Of a stretch of DNA of 64,000 nt, positions 35,564 through 45,274 are shown piece after piece. A model generated the notes under the pieces. It ran no database searches and was not told the DNA's origin. It worked only from the letters and a program-made list of their open reading frames with translations. The DNA comes from Massilia frigida (lineage in GTDB: Bacteria > Pseudomonadota > Gammaproteobacteria > Burkholderiales > Burkholderiaceae_D). Location: the NCBI RefSeq assembly GCF_011682175.1, contig NZ_WHJG01000013.1:1-64000 (forward strand). The letters are read 5' to 3'. A program made the position numbers and the translations under genes. Numbering within the stretch: the stretch's first letter is position 1; each line of letters starts with the position of its first letter.

Positions 35564-36412
35564 TCAGCCTGCCCAGGCGATCACATCCTGCTGCTGCTCG
35601 CCGATGCCGGCGATGCCCAGGCGCAAGGTGTCGCCTTTTTTCAGGAAGCGCTGCGGGCTGCGCGCCATGCCCACGCCCGGCGGGGTGCCGGTGGCGATGA
35701 TGTCGCCCGGTTCGAGCGTCATGAAGCGCGACAGGTAGCTGACGATCTGGGCCACGCTAAAGATCATGGTCTCGGTGCAGCCGGTCTGCATGCGCTTGCC
35801 GTTCAGTTCCAGGTACAGGTCGAGGCGCTGGACGTCGATCACTTCATCGCGCGTGACCAGCCACGGGCCGACCGGGCCGAAGGTGTCGCAGCCCTTGCCC
35901 TTGTCCCACTGCGGGCCGCGTTCGAGCTGGAAGGAGCGCTCCGAGATATCGTTGACGACGCAGTAGCCGGCCACGTAATCGAGCGCCTCTTCTTCCGTCA
36001 CATACTGCGCGCGGGTGCCGATCACCACGCCCAGTTCGACTTCCCAGTCGGTTTTCTTGGAACCCTGCGGCAGCATTACCGGGTCGTCCGGGCCGGACAG
36101 GCAACTGATGGCCTTCATGAACACGATCGGTTCCAGCGGCGGCGTGGCACCGGTTTCGGCGGCGTGGTCGGCGTAATTGAGGCCGATGCCGATGAATTTG
36201 CCCACGCCCTTGAGCGGCACGCCCAGGCGCGGATTGCCGCGCACCAGCGGCAGGGTCTTGTAATCGATCTTGGCCAGCTTGCGCAGCGCCTTGTCGGACA
36301 GGAGCGAGGCATCGATATCGGCAACCACGCCGGACAGGTCGCGAAGGCGGCCTTCTTCATCGAACAAGCCGGGTTTTTCCTTGCCGGGACGGCCGTAACG
36401 AACCAGTTTCAT
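35564..36412 (-). CDS. Fumarylacetoacetate hydrolase (FAH) family protein
   Basis: 282 residues from the ATG at 36412. The FAH signature is complete: FIGIGLNYADHAAETG, DWEVELGVVIG with the metal ligands Glu and Glu, YCVVNDISERSFQ, and GDIIATGTPPGVGM. This subgroup includes acylpyruvases, ureidoglycolate lyase-like and 2,4-diketo-acid hydrolases, so the exact reaction is open. It is the last gene of a three-gene run with an MFS transporter (71 nt upstream) and KamA. The stop lies 7 bp from the 13-bp repeat array. Confidence 0.88.
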   Translation of the reverse strand: MKLVRYGRPGKEKPGLFDEEGRLRDLSGVVADIDASLLSDKALRKLAKIDYKTLPLVRGNPRLGVPLKGVGKFIGIGLNYADHAAETGATPPLEPIVFMKAISCLSGPDDPVMLPQGSKKTDWEVELGVVIGTRAQYVTEEEALDYVAGYCVVNDISERSFQLERGPQWDKGKGCDTFGPVGPWLVTRDEVIDVQRLDLYLELNGKRMQTGCTETMIFSVAQIVSYLSRFMTLEPGDIIATGTPPGVGMARSPQRFLKKGDTLRLGIAGIGEQQQDVIAWAG

Positions 36413-36483
36413 GTTGTAGTCTTTCAAAGGGGACAGGCGTAAAGTCGCCCGCGATTGTAGCGCAGGCGCGGGCGGCCCGTCCC

Positions 36484-37770
36484 TCAGGCCACCGCCGCGC
36501 CCTCCCCGTGCCCCTGCGCGCGCGCGCTGGCCGCCACGCTGCCGCGGCGCCGCACATACAGCACCAGCCCGGGCAACTGCAACAGCACCAGGATGCCGAA
36601 GGCGGCCTGGTAAGCGCTGGCCGGATACTGGTGCAGCACATTCGCCTGCCACAAGCCCAGCACCTGGCCGAAGCCGGCCTGCACCAGGAAGGCTCCGATG
36701 AAGATCAGCAAATTGAGGCAGGTGGCGGCGCGCCCGGTCAGGCTGGGCGGCATGCTCCGGGCCACGATCGCATACTCGATGCCGGTGATGGTGCCGATCA
36801 GGGTAAACAGTACCGAGAGCGTCTGGAAGCCCGGCTTGAAGTTGAGCACGATACCGATCTGCACCAGCACGAACAGGCCGACGCCGACCGCCGCCACATC
36901 GAGCGGCTTGACCCCGCGCCGCCCGGCCCATTCGGTGATCATGCCGACCGCGATGGCGCCGAAAATCACGGCGGCCATGCTCAGGTACAACAGGTACGCC
37001 ACGGCGGCATCGGAAAAATGCGCGACATCGGACAGCCAGCGTCCCATCCACAAGCCCTGCAGGCCGAAAAACACGGTGTGCGGCACCAGCATGAGCGAAA
37101 TGGTCTTGCGAAACGCCGGATCGCGGTAGACATCGAGGATCGATTGCATGGTCGGCGCCGGCGCCCTGGGTGCGCCGGTGGCGGCGCGCGGGGTCACCAG
37201 CCAGATCAGCAGGCCGATGCAGGCGGCCAGCGCGCCGAGCAGGATGAACAGGCCGCGCCAGTCGGTGAACTGGAGCGCCAGGCGCACCGGCAAGGTGGCC
37301 GAGGCCGCCCCCAGCCCGCCCACCGCGATCAGGTAGCCGTGCACCGAGGGCAGGCGCTCCGGCGCGATCCAGCCGGAAATCGACTTGACGGCCGACATGA
37401 AGCAACCGCCCAGCCCGAAGCCGATGACGGCGCGCGCCACCACCAGTTCGGCGAAGCTGTTGCCATGCGCGAACATGAGGGCGCCGCTACCGGCCAGCAG
37501 CATCAGCACCAGTTGCACCTTGCGCGGTCCGTAGCGGTCGAGCGCGATGCCGACCGGCAGCTGGACCAGCGCGAAGGAAAAGAAAAAGGCGCTGGTGAGC
37601 AGCCCCAGCTGCCCGGAGGTGAGCGAGAGCGAGTGCACCAGGTTGGGCGCCAGCACGGCGTTGACGGTGCGCAGCAGCGAGGACAGGTAATGTCCCAGCG
37701 CAAACGGCAGGAACACGGAGAAAAACACGGCCAGGCCGGACAGTCGCTGCTGCTGCGCAGATCGCATCAT
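36484..37770 (-). CDS. MFS transporter, 12 transmembrane segments
   Basis: 428 residues from the ATG at 37770, with GGAG at 6-nt spacing. It is a major facilitator with the loop 2-3 signature LDRYGPRKVQL, RAVIGFGLGGCFMSAVKS in helix 4, and two six-helix halves separated by a cytoplasmic stretch (TPRAATGAPRAPAPTMQS). The family resembles the nitrate/organic-acid type D-galactonate group; substrate unknown. It starts 14 nt after the KamA stop, so it may move the substrate or product of that enzyme. Confidence 0.88.
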   Translation of the reverse strand: MMRSAQQQRLSGLAVFFSVFLPFALGHYLSSLLRTVNAVLAPNLVHSLSLTSGQLGLLTSAFFFSFALVQLPVGIALDRYGPRKVQLVLMLLAGSGALMFAHGNSFAELVVARAVIGFGLGGCFMSAVKSISGWIAPERLPSVHGYLIAVGGLGAASATLPVRLALQFTDWRGLFILLGALAACIGLLIWLVTPRAATGAPRAPAPTMQSILDVYRDPAFRKTISLMLVPHTVFFGLQGLWMGRWLSDVAHFSDAAVAYLLYLSMAAVIFGAIAVGMITEWAGRRGVKPLDVAAVGVGLFVLVQIGIVLNFKPGFQTLSVLFTLIGTITGIEYAIVARSMPPSLTGRAATCLNLLIFIGAFLVQAGFGQVLGLWQANVLHQYPASAYQAAFGILVLLQLPGLVLYVRRRGSVAASARAQGHGEGAAVA

Positions 37771-37784
37771 GCTTTTCTCCAGCC

Positions 37785-39185
37785 TCAGGCGGCGTCGGTC
37801 TGCTTGCCGCAGCCGCCCGCGCTGGCCCGCTGCGCCGTCGTGATCGGAATCACCTTGCCGGCCGGCGCATGGCCGGCGCCATCGTTCTCGCTCTCGAAGA
37901 AGAACTTGGTCTTGCCGAAAGCCGGCACCAGGTGGTCCATCCAGGTCGCCTTCTCGTCGAACTTGGCGAAAAAGGGCTTGCGCACCCAGTCCGGATTGCG
38001 TGCCTGCAAAAATTGCAAGGCGAACAGTTTTTCGCCATTGATGTTGACCACGCCATCGATCACCACCTTGCCCGGGAAGGCGCTCATGGACGGCCCGCGC
38101 ACCGTGCGCGACAAGCCGGACACCATCTGGTAAGCCGACTGGAAGATTTCGTGGGCGCGCGCCAGCGGCAGCGAAAAATACTCGCTGGGGCCGGTGTCGC
38201 GCTCGACGAACATATAGTAGGGAATCGCGCCCAGGCGCACGCCCGTGGTCCACAGCTCGGCCCAGCTGGCGGGGTCTTCGTTGATGTGGCGGATCAGGGG
38301 GCCTTGCATGCGCAGGGTGGCGCCGGTCGAGACGATGCGCTTGACCGCCTTTTGCGCCATCTCGTTGCGCAACTCCACGGCATGGCTGTAGTGGCCCATG
38401 ATGGCCAGGTTCTTGCCCGACGCGACCACCTTCTCGAACAAACGCATCAGGTCGTCGGCATCGCGGTCGGTAACGAAACGCTGCGGCCAGTAGGCCACCG
38501 ACTTGGTGCCGATGCGGATGTTCTGGATGTGCGCCAGTTCGGGCGCCAGCAGCGGCTCGATGAACTCGGCCAACGAGCGGGTATTCATGATCATCGGGTC
38601 GCCGCCGGTGATCAGGACGTCGGTCACGTCCGGATGGGTGGCGAGATAGGCGACCAGTTCGGTCGTTTCGCGCGCATCGAACTTCATGTCGTCCATCCCG
38701 ACGAACTGCGGCCAGCGGAAGCAAAAGGTGCAGTAGGCGTGGCAAGTCTGGCCGGCGCTGGGGAAGAACAGCACCGTTTCCTTGTACTTGTGCTGCAGGC
38801 CGCGCAGCGGCGCGTCGTTTACGCGCGGCACGTTGTGGGTCATCTGGCCGGCCGGGTGGGGGTTCATGCGCATCCGGATCGTATGCACCAGCTGGTTGAT
38901 GGCCGTTTCATCCTTCTTGTACAGCACCAGCTCGCGCAGCCGGGCATATTCCTGCGCTTGCAGCATGTCGCGGTGCGGAAACACGAGGCGGTAGATGGGA
39001 TCGTCCGGAATATTGCTCCAGTCGATCAACTGGTCCATCACATATTCATTGGTGCGAAACGGCAGCACGCGCGAGACCACCTCCACCGCTTCCTGCAGCT
39101 CGGGCGACATGAATTTCCACTGGCGCGCATTGGCGACCGACTGGCGGGTGTAGGGCTTGAATTTGGGGGGCGAAAGATCGGTCAC
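37785..39185 (-). CDS. KamA family radical SAM protein (lysine 2,3-aminomutase-like)
   Basis: 466 residues. The radical SAM cluster motif is C-H-A-Y-C-T-F-C (CxxxCxxC) in a GQTCHAYCTFCFRWPQ context near residue 150, followed by VLITGGDPMIMNTRSL, which binds SAM. The length, the N-terminal FRTNEYVMDQLIDW segment and the PLP-type context fit the KamA family rather than the shorter EpmB. It would shift an amino group from carbon 2 to 3 of lysine or a related amino acid. Substrate not proven. It heads the KamA-MFS-FAH run. The C-terminal GGCGKQ tail is unusual. Confidence 0.85.
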   Translation of the reverse strand: MTDLSPPKFKPYTRQSVANARQWKFMSPELQEAVEVVSRVLPFRTNEYVMDQLIDWSNIPDDPIYRLVFPHRDMLQAQEYARLRELVLYKKDETAINQLVHTIRMRMNPHPAGQMTHNVPRVNDAPLRGLQHKYKETVLFFPSAGQTCHAYCTFCFRWPQFVGMDDMKFDARETTELVAYLATHPDVTDVLITGGDPMIMNTRSLAEFIEPLLAPELAHIQNIRIGTKSVAYWPQRFVTDRDADDLMRLFEKVVASGKNLAIMGHYSHAVELRNEMAQKAVKRIVSTGATLRMQGPLIRHINEDPASWAELWTTGVRLGAIPYYMFVERDTGPSEYFSLPLARAHEIFQSAYQMVSGLSRTVRGPSMSAFPGKVVIDGVVNINGEKLFALQFLQARNPDWVRKPFFAKFDEKATWMDHLVPAFGKTKFFFESENDGAGHAPAGKVIPITTAQRASAGGCGKQTDAA

Positions 39186-39426
39186 GACGGGCTCCTGTAC
39201 AGGGTGGGAAGGCAGAAAGTCATCATATGCTTGCCCTGTGGAATCAAATTGCCTTAAATCAATATCACGAAGTGCGCTGCTTCTTGTGTCCGCGCAAGCA
39301 GCCTGAAGTGTGGCGTGCGCGCATCCTTCGCGCAGGCCTTGACATGGCGCAATCGGCGACGTGGGCGGGGGCGTAGATTACGCAATGCACCTAAGCAACA
39401 GCCCTCCCTTCCTGAAAGGATTTGCC

Positions 39427-39882
39427 ATGAAATTGCTGCTGACCGCCACCGCCCTGTGCTTCACCTTCGCCGCCGGCGTTGCCTGCGCCGCCGAGCCCAC
39501 CGAAAAAGACGCGATCGCCATGGTCGAGCGCGGCGTCGCCCTGATCAAGGCCAAGGGCAAGGAAGAAATGGTCAAGCGCATCAATGCCAAGGACAAGGAT
39601 TTCGTCCAGGGCGAGCTGTACATCGACATGCGCGACTTGCAAACCGGGATCGTGCTGGCGCACCCGATCAATCCTTCGATCGTGGGCAAGGACTTGACCG
39701 ACGTGCCCGATGCGAGCGGCAAGAAATATCGCCGCGACATCATCAACCTGGGCCAGTCCAAGGGCAAGGGCTGGGTCGACTACCAGTACAAGAACCCCAC
39801 CAACGGCAAGATCGAGCCGAAAACCACCTACATCCAGCGGGTCGACGACGTGGTGCTGGAAGCGGGCATTTATAAAAACTAA
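39427..39882 (+). CDS. Secreted single-Cache-domain protein next to a chemoreceptor
   Basis: 151 residues from the ATG at 39427. A signal peptide (KLLLTATALCFTFAAGVACAA) precedes one Cache domain: KDAIAMVERGVALIKAKGKEE, LYIDMRDLQTGIVLAHPINP, GWVDYQYKNP and YIQRVDDVVLEAGIYKN. It is paralogous to the protein at 31140-31595. The gene ends 58 bp before a methyl-accepting chemotaxis gene on the same strand, so the two may be co-expressed, with the free Cache protein serving as a periplasmic ligand-binding partner. That link is an inference. Confidence 0.87.
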   Translation: MKLLLTATALCFTFAAGVACAAEPTEKDAIAMVERGVALIKAKGKEEMVKRINAKDKDFVQGELYIDMRDLQTGIVLAHPINPSIVGKDLTDVPDASGKKYRRDIINLGQSKGKGWVDYQYKNPTNGKIEPKTTYIQRVDDVVLEAGIYKN

Positions 39883-39940
39883 ACCATGTGCGATGCGGGC
39901 GGCATCTGCCGTCCGTGCAACGTTTTGTCGGGAGTAAGGC

Positions 39941-41668
39941 ATGCTGAACAAACTGCGTATCGGGCCCAAGCTGCTGCTGGCCCCCGCCCTGGTGCTGATT
40001 TTGCTGATGCTGGTGGCCGCGGGCGCCTGGTATGGCATGGTGCGCCAGAATGCTTCGCTGGAAAAAATGGTGCTGGTGCATGCCACGCGCCAGAAAGCCG
40101 CGGCCGACGTCGCCGGCGACGCCAAGCATGCGCATGCCAATATTTATCAATTGCTGGCCTGGATCAACGGCAGCTTCGCCAAGGCGCGGGTGGATGCGCT
40201 GACCGCCGACATCGGCAACAAGCACCGCGCCATCGCCGGGCAGCTGACGGCGCTGGCGCGCATCTCCGACCCGTCCGGGAAAAAGCTGCTCGAGGCGGCC
40301 GGCGTCACGCTGGCGGCCTACCGCAAGGGTGTGCTGGAAACCATCGAAATGGCCCAGATGGACCAGTCGATCGCCACCAACTCGATGCAAAAGGCGGAAA
40401 AGGACTTCGTCGCGCTCAGCGCCAGCCTGGGCCAGCTGGCGACCCTGGAACAGACGATGGCCGAGCGCGCCTACGCCGAGGCGCGCGAACAATTCCGCTC
40501 GCTGGTGGGGGCGATGGCGGCCCTGGTGCTGCTCTCGATCGGCCTGTCGCTGCTGGCCACGATGCTGGTGCGGCGCGGCATGCTGGCCGATATCCGCGCC
40601 ATTGCCGAGGTGGTGGGCGAACTGGCCGAGGGGCGCCTGACGGTGCGCACGCCGCACCGCGGGCGCGATGAAATCGCCGATACCTCGCGCGCGCTGGACC
40701 ACACCATCGCCAACCTGAACCAGACCTTGCGTTCCGTGCTGACCTCGGTGCACTCGATCGATACCGCCTCCAAGGAAATCGCGACCGGCAACCTGGACTT
40801 GTCGAGCCGCACCGAAATGCAGGCCGGCTCGCTGGAACAGACCGCCAGCGCGATGGAAACCCTGACCCTGGCGGTGAAGGAAAACGCCAGCAATGCGCGC
40901 CGCGCCAACGAGCTGGCGTCCAGCGCCGCCACCCTGGCCGCGAGCGGCGGGCAGGCGGTCGAACGGGCGGTGACGACCATGGCCCAGATCAAGGCCAGCT
41001 CGGGCAAGATCGTCGACATCATCGGCGTGATCGACGGCATTTCCTTCCAGACCAATATCCTGGCGCTGAACGCGGCGGTGGAAGCGGCGCGCGCCGGCGA
41101 ACAGGGGCGCGGCTTTGCCGTGGTGGCGGCCGAAGTGCGCACCCTGGCCCAGCGTTCGGCGGCGGCGGCCAAGGAAATCAAGACCCTGATCGCGGCCTCG
41201 GTCGCCATCATCGATGGCGGCAGCGCCTCGGTCAACGAGGCGGGCAGCAGCATGGGCAATATCGTCGCCTCGGTCAAGCAGGTCAACGAAATCATCGAGC
41301 GCATCAGCCTGGCCAGTTCCGAGCAGGCCGAGGGGATTGCCGAAGTCAATATGGCGGTCGGACAAATGGATGCCATGACCCAGCAGAACGCGGCGCTGGT
41401 GGAGCAGGCGGCGGCGGCGGCCGAGAGCTTGCACGAGCAGACGGTGAACCTGTCGCGGGCGGTATCGATCTTCCAGATCGATGTCGATCCGGAGGACGAC
41501 GAGCAGGCGGATGCGCAGGATGCCGGGCATGCCGCCCTGCACGGCGACCCCGATGCCGAGTACCGCGAACCGGCCGAACGGCGCGCGGCGGCGAGCAAGA
41601 TGCGGGCGGTGGGGGCGCGCGGGCTGTCGCCGGCGGCACGCGCGGCAGCGGGAAGGCGCGCGCTCTGA
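39941..41668 (+). CDS. Methyl-accepting chemotaxis protein
   Basis: 575 residues. The first transmembrane helix is at about residues 10-30 ([20 protein letters not shown]); a periplasmic four-helix-bundle-type region runs to about 185, and a second helix ([22 protein letters not shown]) at about 188-210. A HAMP domain and a long signalling domain follow, with the invariant hairpin [33 protein letters not shown]. The C-terminal roughly 60 residues are acidic then Arg/Ala-rich, without the NWETF pentapeptide. It senses an unknown signal and controls CheA. Confidence 0.93.
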   Translation: MLNKLRIGPKLLLAPALVLILLMLVAAGAWYGMVRQNASLEKMVLVHATRQKAAADVAGDAKHAHANIYQLLAWINGSFAKARVDALTADIGNKHRAIAGQLTALARISDPSGKKLLEAAGVTLAAYRKGVLETIEMAQMDQSIATNSMQKAEKDFVALSASLGQLATLEQTMAERAYAEAREQFRSLVGAMAALVLLSIGLSLLATMLVRRGMLADIRAIAEVVGELAEGRLTVRTPHRGRDEIADTSRALDHTIANLNQTLRSVLTSVHSIDTASKEIATGNLDLSSRTEMQAGSLEQTASAMETLTLAVKENASNARRANELASSAATLAASGGQAVERAVTTMAQIKASSGKIVDIIGVIDGISFQTNILALNAAVEAARAGEQGRGFAVVAAEVRTLAQRSAAAAKEIKTLIAASVAIIDGGSASVNEAGSSMGNIVASVKQVNEIIERISLASSEQAEGIAEVNMAVGQMDAMTQQNAALVEQAAAAAESLHEQTVNLSRAVSIFQIDVDPEDDEQADAQDAGHAALHGDPDAEYREPAERRAAASKMRAVGARGLSPAARAAAGRRAL

Positions 41669-41702
41669 GCCGGGCTGCGCGCCCCGGCCAGCGTGGCCCG
41701 GC

Positions 41703-42281
41703 TCAGCGGAACGGCTTGCTGACGAAGCGCGAACCGGCTAGGCCGAAGCGCCAGGGCACGTCCATGGCCTTGGAAATGCCGATGCGCGGCCCGGCCACCA
41801 CCACCACCGGTTCACCCGGTGCGCTGAGCGCGAACGGCGGCGCGTCCAGCGCCAGCGCGTTGTGGGCGCGCGTCACGCCCAGCGCCTGGCACAGCTTGCC
41901 GGGCCCGGAACACAACAGGCGCACATCGTCCTGCCCGCGCCGCTCGCGCATCAGGCCGATTCCCGCCAGGGGTTCGAGCGCGCGGATCAGCACTCCGGCA
42001 CCATGGCCATCGTCGCGGCAGACAAAATTAAGGCACCAATGCATCCCATACGAGCGGTACACATAGGCATGCCCGGGCGGGCCGAACATGGCCAGGTTGC
42101 GCTCGCTGGGGCCGGAAAAGCTGTGCGAGGCCGGATCGTCGCGGTCGTAGGCCTCGGTCTCGACGATGCGCCCGCCCACGCCATCGACCAGCAGCACCAC
42201 GCCGATGAGCTGGCGCGCCACCTCCTGCGACGGCGCATGAAAATCGATGCCCGCCAACGGTGTCTTTGTCTGCATTTTCAT
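41703..42281 (-). CDS. DNA-3-methyladenine glycosylase (AAG/MPG type)
   Basis: 192 residues from the ATG at 42281. AAG fold: [26 protein letters not shown] contains the catalytic Glu (VETEAY), and [18 protein letters not shown] and [17 protein letters not shown] line the base pocket. It excises alkylated purines such as 3-methyladenine and hypoxanthine. Monocistronic, convergent with the chemoreceptor gene. Confidence 0.93.
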   Translation of the reverse strand: MKMQTKTPLAGIDFHAPSQEVARQLIGVVLLVDGVGGRIVETEAYDRDDPASHSFSGPSERNLAMFGPPGHAYVYRSYGMHWCLNFVCRDDGHGAGVLIRALEPLAGIGLMRERRGQDDVRLLCSGPGKLCQALGVTRAHNALALDAPPFALSAPGEPVVVVAGPRIGISKAMDVPWRFGLAGSRFVSKPFR

Positions 42282-42446
42282 GAGAAACAATTCTACCTTG
42301 CGACAATGGCGCGCAATGTGTGACGGCGCGCCAACACTGAAGAAAGATTCTTTTTTGCTTGCCACAAGATCAGGCACAGCCGGGCAGACTGGTTTATAGT
42401 GATGCATTGCAAGAAATTCCTCGCGGAAACTAATCGCCGATATCAT

Positions 42447-43310
42447 ATGAGCAACCCAGCCGCCCTCGCCACCTCCTCCGACGACCCGGTCGACGCCCTG
42501 ATCAAGTCGATCCGGATTCCGCCGCGTCCGAGCCTGCTGGCCGACCTGCAGCGCGAACTGATGTCGGAAGACCCGTCGCCGGCCACCATCGGACGCATCA
42601 TCGCCAGCGACGTCGGCATGTCCGGGGCGCTGCTCAAGCTGGCCAATTCCTCTTTCTACGGCGGCAAGCGCAAGGCCAAGTCGATCGAGCAAGCGATTTT
42701 GTTTCTTGGAATCAACCAAGTAGCCGCCCTGATGACCGGCCTGCTGGCGCGCCGCACCATCGGCACCGACCACGCCTCGCTGGCCAGCTTCTGGGACCTG
42801 TCGACCCGGCGCGCCCAGGCCATGGTCTACCTGTCGCGCCGCCTGCGCATCGGCGAAGCCGACGTGGCCCATACTTTCGGCCTGTTCTGCGACACCGGCG
42901 TGCCGCTGCTGATGCAGCGCTTTCCCGGCTACGCCGCCACCTTCGCCGACGCCGCCAACGACCCGCTGCGCCCCTTCACCGCGCTCGAAGATGAACGCCA
43001 CAGCACCAACCACGCCGCCATCGGCTGCCTGCTGGCGCGCAACTGGGGCTTGTCGAGCGAGGTCGCCTGGGCCATCCTGCACCACCAGGATTACAGCGTG
43101 CTCGAAGACGAAGCCACCGACGACGCCGTGCGCGCCCTGGTGGCGCTGTCGCTGCTGGCCGAAAGCGCCATCCAGCAGTACCAGGGCCACGGCGGCTCGC
43201 TCGAATGGGACAAGGGCGGCGCGCGCGCCAGCGCCTACCTCGGCCTGTCCGACGACGACATCACCGACCTGCTCGACGAACTGCACGATTCCTTCCACGG
43301 CGAGCACTAG
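42447..43310 (+). CDS. HDOD domain protein
   Basis: 287 residues from the ATG at 42447. In-frame starts at 42399 and 42402 are alternatives, since no strong Shine-Dalgarno marks either site. A single HDOD domain covers most of the protein: [40 protein letters not shown], and [26 protein letters not shown] proteins lack the metal-binding His-Asp of true HD phosphohydrolases and act as signalling scaffolds. No output domain is fused. Confidence 0.88.
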   Translation: MSNPAALATSSDDPVDALIKSIRIPPRPSLLADLQRELMSEDPSPATIGRIIASDVGMSGALLKLANSSFYGGKRKAKSIEQAILFLGINQVAALMTGLLARRTIGTDHASLASFWDLSTRRAQAMVYLSRRLRIGEADVAHTFGLFCDTGVPLLMQRFPGYAATFADAANDPLRPFTALEDERHSTNHAAIGCLLARNWGLSSEVAWAILHHQDYSVLEDEATDDAVRALVALSLLAESAIQQYQGHGGSLEWDKGGARASAYLGLSDDDITDLLDELHDSFHGEH

Positions 43311-43361
43311 ACTTTCCTGCGCGCGGCGACGATACTGAAAGCACGACTTCAGGAGGCGACG

Positions 43362-44549
43362 ATGAGACTACTTGCCAGCTTGGTCCTCTGTGCACTGTCC
43401 TTGCTGGGCAGCGGCTGCGCAGGTGTGCGCGTGCAGCCGCCGCTGCCGCTGCCGGCGGTCTTCAGCGACGCCTCGTTCGCGCCGCCGGCGTCCCCGGTCG
43501 GCCCGGAGCAGCTGTTCGTGATCAGCCCCGCCATGCGCGCCTACATCGACAGCCCCGAATTCACCGCCCTGATACGCAAGCTGGGCCCCGAGCGCGGCCT
43601 GGTCGAAGCGCTCTACACCAAGGGCGAGCTGAAACTCGAATACGATGCCAGCGTCACCCGCAACGCCGCCGAAACGTTCGACGCGCGCATGGGCAACTGC
43701 CTGTCGCTGGTGCTGATGACGTCCGCTTTCGCCAAGCACCTGGGACTGGAGGTGCAGTACCAGGACGTGATGATCGACGAAACCTGGACCCGCAACGCCG
43801 GCCTGTATTTCGCCAGCACCCACGTCAACCTCTCCATGGGCAAGCGCCGCACGGTCCAGCCGCGCGGCGTCCCGCCCGACGAGCGCATGCTGACCATCGA
43901 CTTCCTGCCGCCCGCGGACAGCGCGCGCTTCAACGCGCACACGATCGAAGAGCGCATGATCGAAGCGATGTACATGAATAACCGCGCGGCCGAGGCGCTG
44001 GCCGACATGCACCTCGATCAAGCTTACTGGTGGGCGCGCGCGGCGGTGGTGCACCTGCCCTCCTTCTCCACCCCGTACAACACGCTGGGCGTGATCTACC
44101 AGCGCCACGGCGACCATCCGCTGGCCGAGCGTGCGTTCAAGGCCGCGCTCACGCTGGAGCCGGAAAGCACGATCTCCATGCACAACCTGGTGCCGGTGCT
44201 GGCCAAACTGGGCAAGACACAGGAATCGCAGGCGCTGGCGGCGCGCCTGGCCAAGCTGGAGCCGACCCCGCCCTACCACTGGTTCCACCAGGCGATGAAG
44301 GCGCTGGCAGAGGCGCGCTATGACCAGGCGCGCGACCTGCTGGACAAGGAAGTGCGGCGCGCCCCCTTCAACCATGAGTTTCACTTCTGGCTGGCGATCG
44401 CGCACTGGCGCCTGGGCGAAGGCACGGCTGCGCGCGACGAACTGGCGCTGGCGCTCGACAACAGCACCACCCACGCGGCCACCGAACGCTATTCGGCCAA
44501 GCTGGCCTATTTGCGCTCCCAGATCGGCAACCGCCAGCGCGCTTACTGA
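43362..44549 (+). CDS. Lipoprotein with transglutaminase-like and TPR regions
   Basis: 395 residues. A type II signal with lipobox L-G-S-G-Cys places it in the membrane periphery. Residues about 95-190 contain [32 protein letters not shown], the transglutaminase-like core with a candidate Cys nucleophile. The C-terminal half holds TPR-like helices: [44 protein letters not shown] and [18 protein letters not shown]. Substrate unknown; a role in envelope processing or peptide binding is possible. Confidence 0.8.
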   Translation: MRLLASLVLCALSLLGSGCAGVRVQPPLPLPAVFSDASFAPPASPVGPEQLFVISPAMRAYIDSPEFTALIRKLGPERGLVEALYTKGELKLEYDASVTRNAAETFDARMGNCLSLVLMTSAFAKHLGLEVQYQDVMIDETWTRNAGLYFASTHVNLSMGKRRTVQPRGVPPDERMLTIDFLPPADSARFNAHTIEERMIEAMYMNNRAAEALADMHLDQAYWWARAAVVHLPSFSTPYNTLGVIYQRHGDHPLAERAFKAALTLEPESTISMHNLVPVLAKLGKTQESQALAARLAKLEPTPPYHWFHQAMKALAEARYDQARDLLDKEVRRAPFNHEFHFWLAIAHWRLGEGTAARDELALALDNSTTHAATERYSAKLAYLRSQIGNRQRAY

Positions 44550-44638
44550 GCATGCGTTTGGGTACGTAGAAGTCGCAGCTGGCGCGCCCGGCAAGCAGCG
44601 GCCTATAATCGTCGCTCGTCCATTCTTAGCGAGCCCCC

Positions 44639-45202
44639 ATGCGCAGCGAACTGCCCGCCCTGATCATCATCGACATGCAAAAAGCCATGGCCAATCCGGC
44701 CGCCGGCCAGCGTAACAACCCCGATGCCGCGGAGCGCATCGCGCGCCTGCTGGCAGCCTGGCGCGCGGCCGGCGCGGCGGTGGTCCACGTACGCCACATC
44801 TCGCGCACGCCGGGCAGCCTGTTCTGGCCGGGCCAGGCGGGCGTACAATTCCAGGAAGCGCTCGCGCCCCTGCCGCATGAACACGTGGTCGAAAAAAACG
44901 TGCCCGATGCCTTTATCCATTCGACCCTGGAACGCTGGCTGCGGGTGCGCGACGTCAAACGTATCGTCATCGTGGGCGTGAGCACCAACAATTCGGTCGA
45001 AGGCAGCGCCCGCAGCGCCGGCAACCTGGGATTCGACACCACCGTCGTGGCCGACGCCTGCTTCGCCTTCGCCTGCACCGACTACGGCGGCCAGGCGCGC
45101 AGCGCCGACGAGGTGCACGCAATGGCGCTGGCCAACCTGGACGGCGAATACGCCACCATCAGCGACAGCGCCAGCGTGATGCGCGAACTGGCCGCGACCT
45201 GA
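44639..45202 (+). CDS. Isochorismatase-fold hydrolase with Ser in place of the catalytic Cys
   Basis: 187 residues. The fold is evident: ALIIIDMQKAMANPA with the triad Asp near residue 12, and VVEKNVPDAF with the triad Lys near residue 83. The nucleophile position, usually Cys in a T-x-x-C-V-E-x-T-A-R pattern, here reads STNNSVEGSARSAGN, with Ser. Some isochorismatase relatives lack the Cys and use a general-acid mechanism, so this may be a vinyl-ether hydrolase or a Ser variant rather than an amidase. Single gene, 89 bp after the TPR lipoprotein. Confidence 0.83.
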   Translation: MRSELPALIIIDMQKAMANPAAGQRNNPDAAERIARLLAAWRAAGAAVVHVRHISRTPGSLFWPGQAGVQFQEALAPLPHEHVVEKNVPDAFIHSTLERWLRVRDVKRIVIVGVSTNNSVEGSARSAGNLGFDTTVVADACFAFACTDYGGQARSADEVHAMALANLDGEYATISDSASVMRELAAT

Positions 45203-45274
45203 CTTTTCCGCGCCGATTCATCAGCGTGTCATAAACAGGCTCCAGACTTCCAGCCATCGTTCACTGGAGCCTTC

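Noticed and set aside
35426-35580. Repeat peptide encoded across the 13-bp array
   Set aside because: A 13-bp unit shifts frame at every copy, and the peptide periodicity is a by-product of the repeat. No start signal was found.
37785-39185. Assignment of the KamA-like protein as EpmB (EF-P lysine aminomutase)
   Set aside because: It is much longer than EpmB and has the N-terminal region of KamA proteins. No epmA or efp gene is near.
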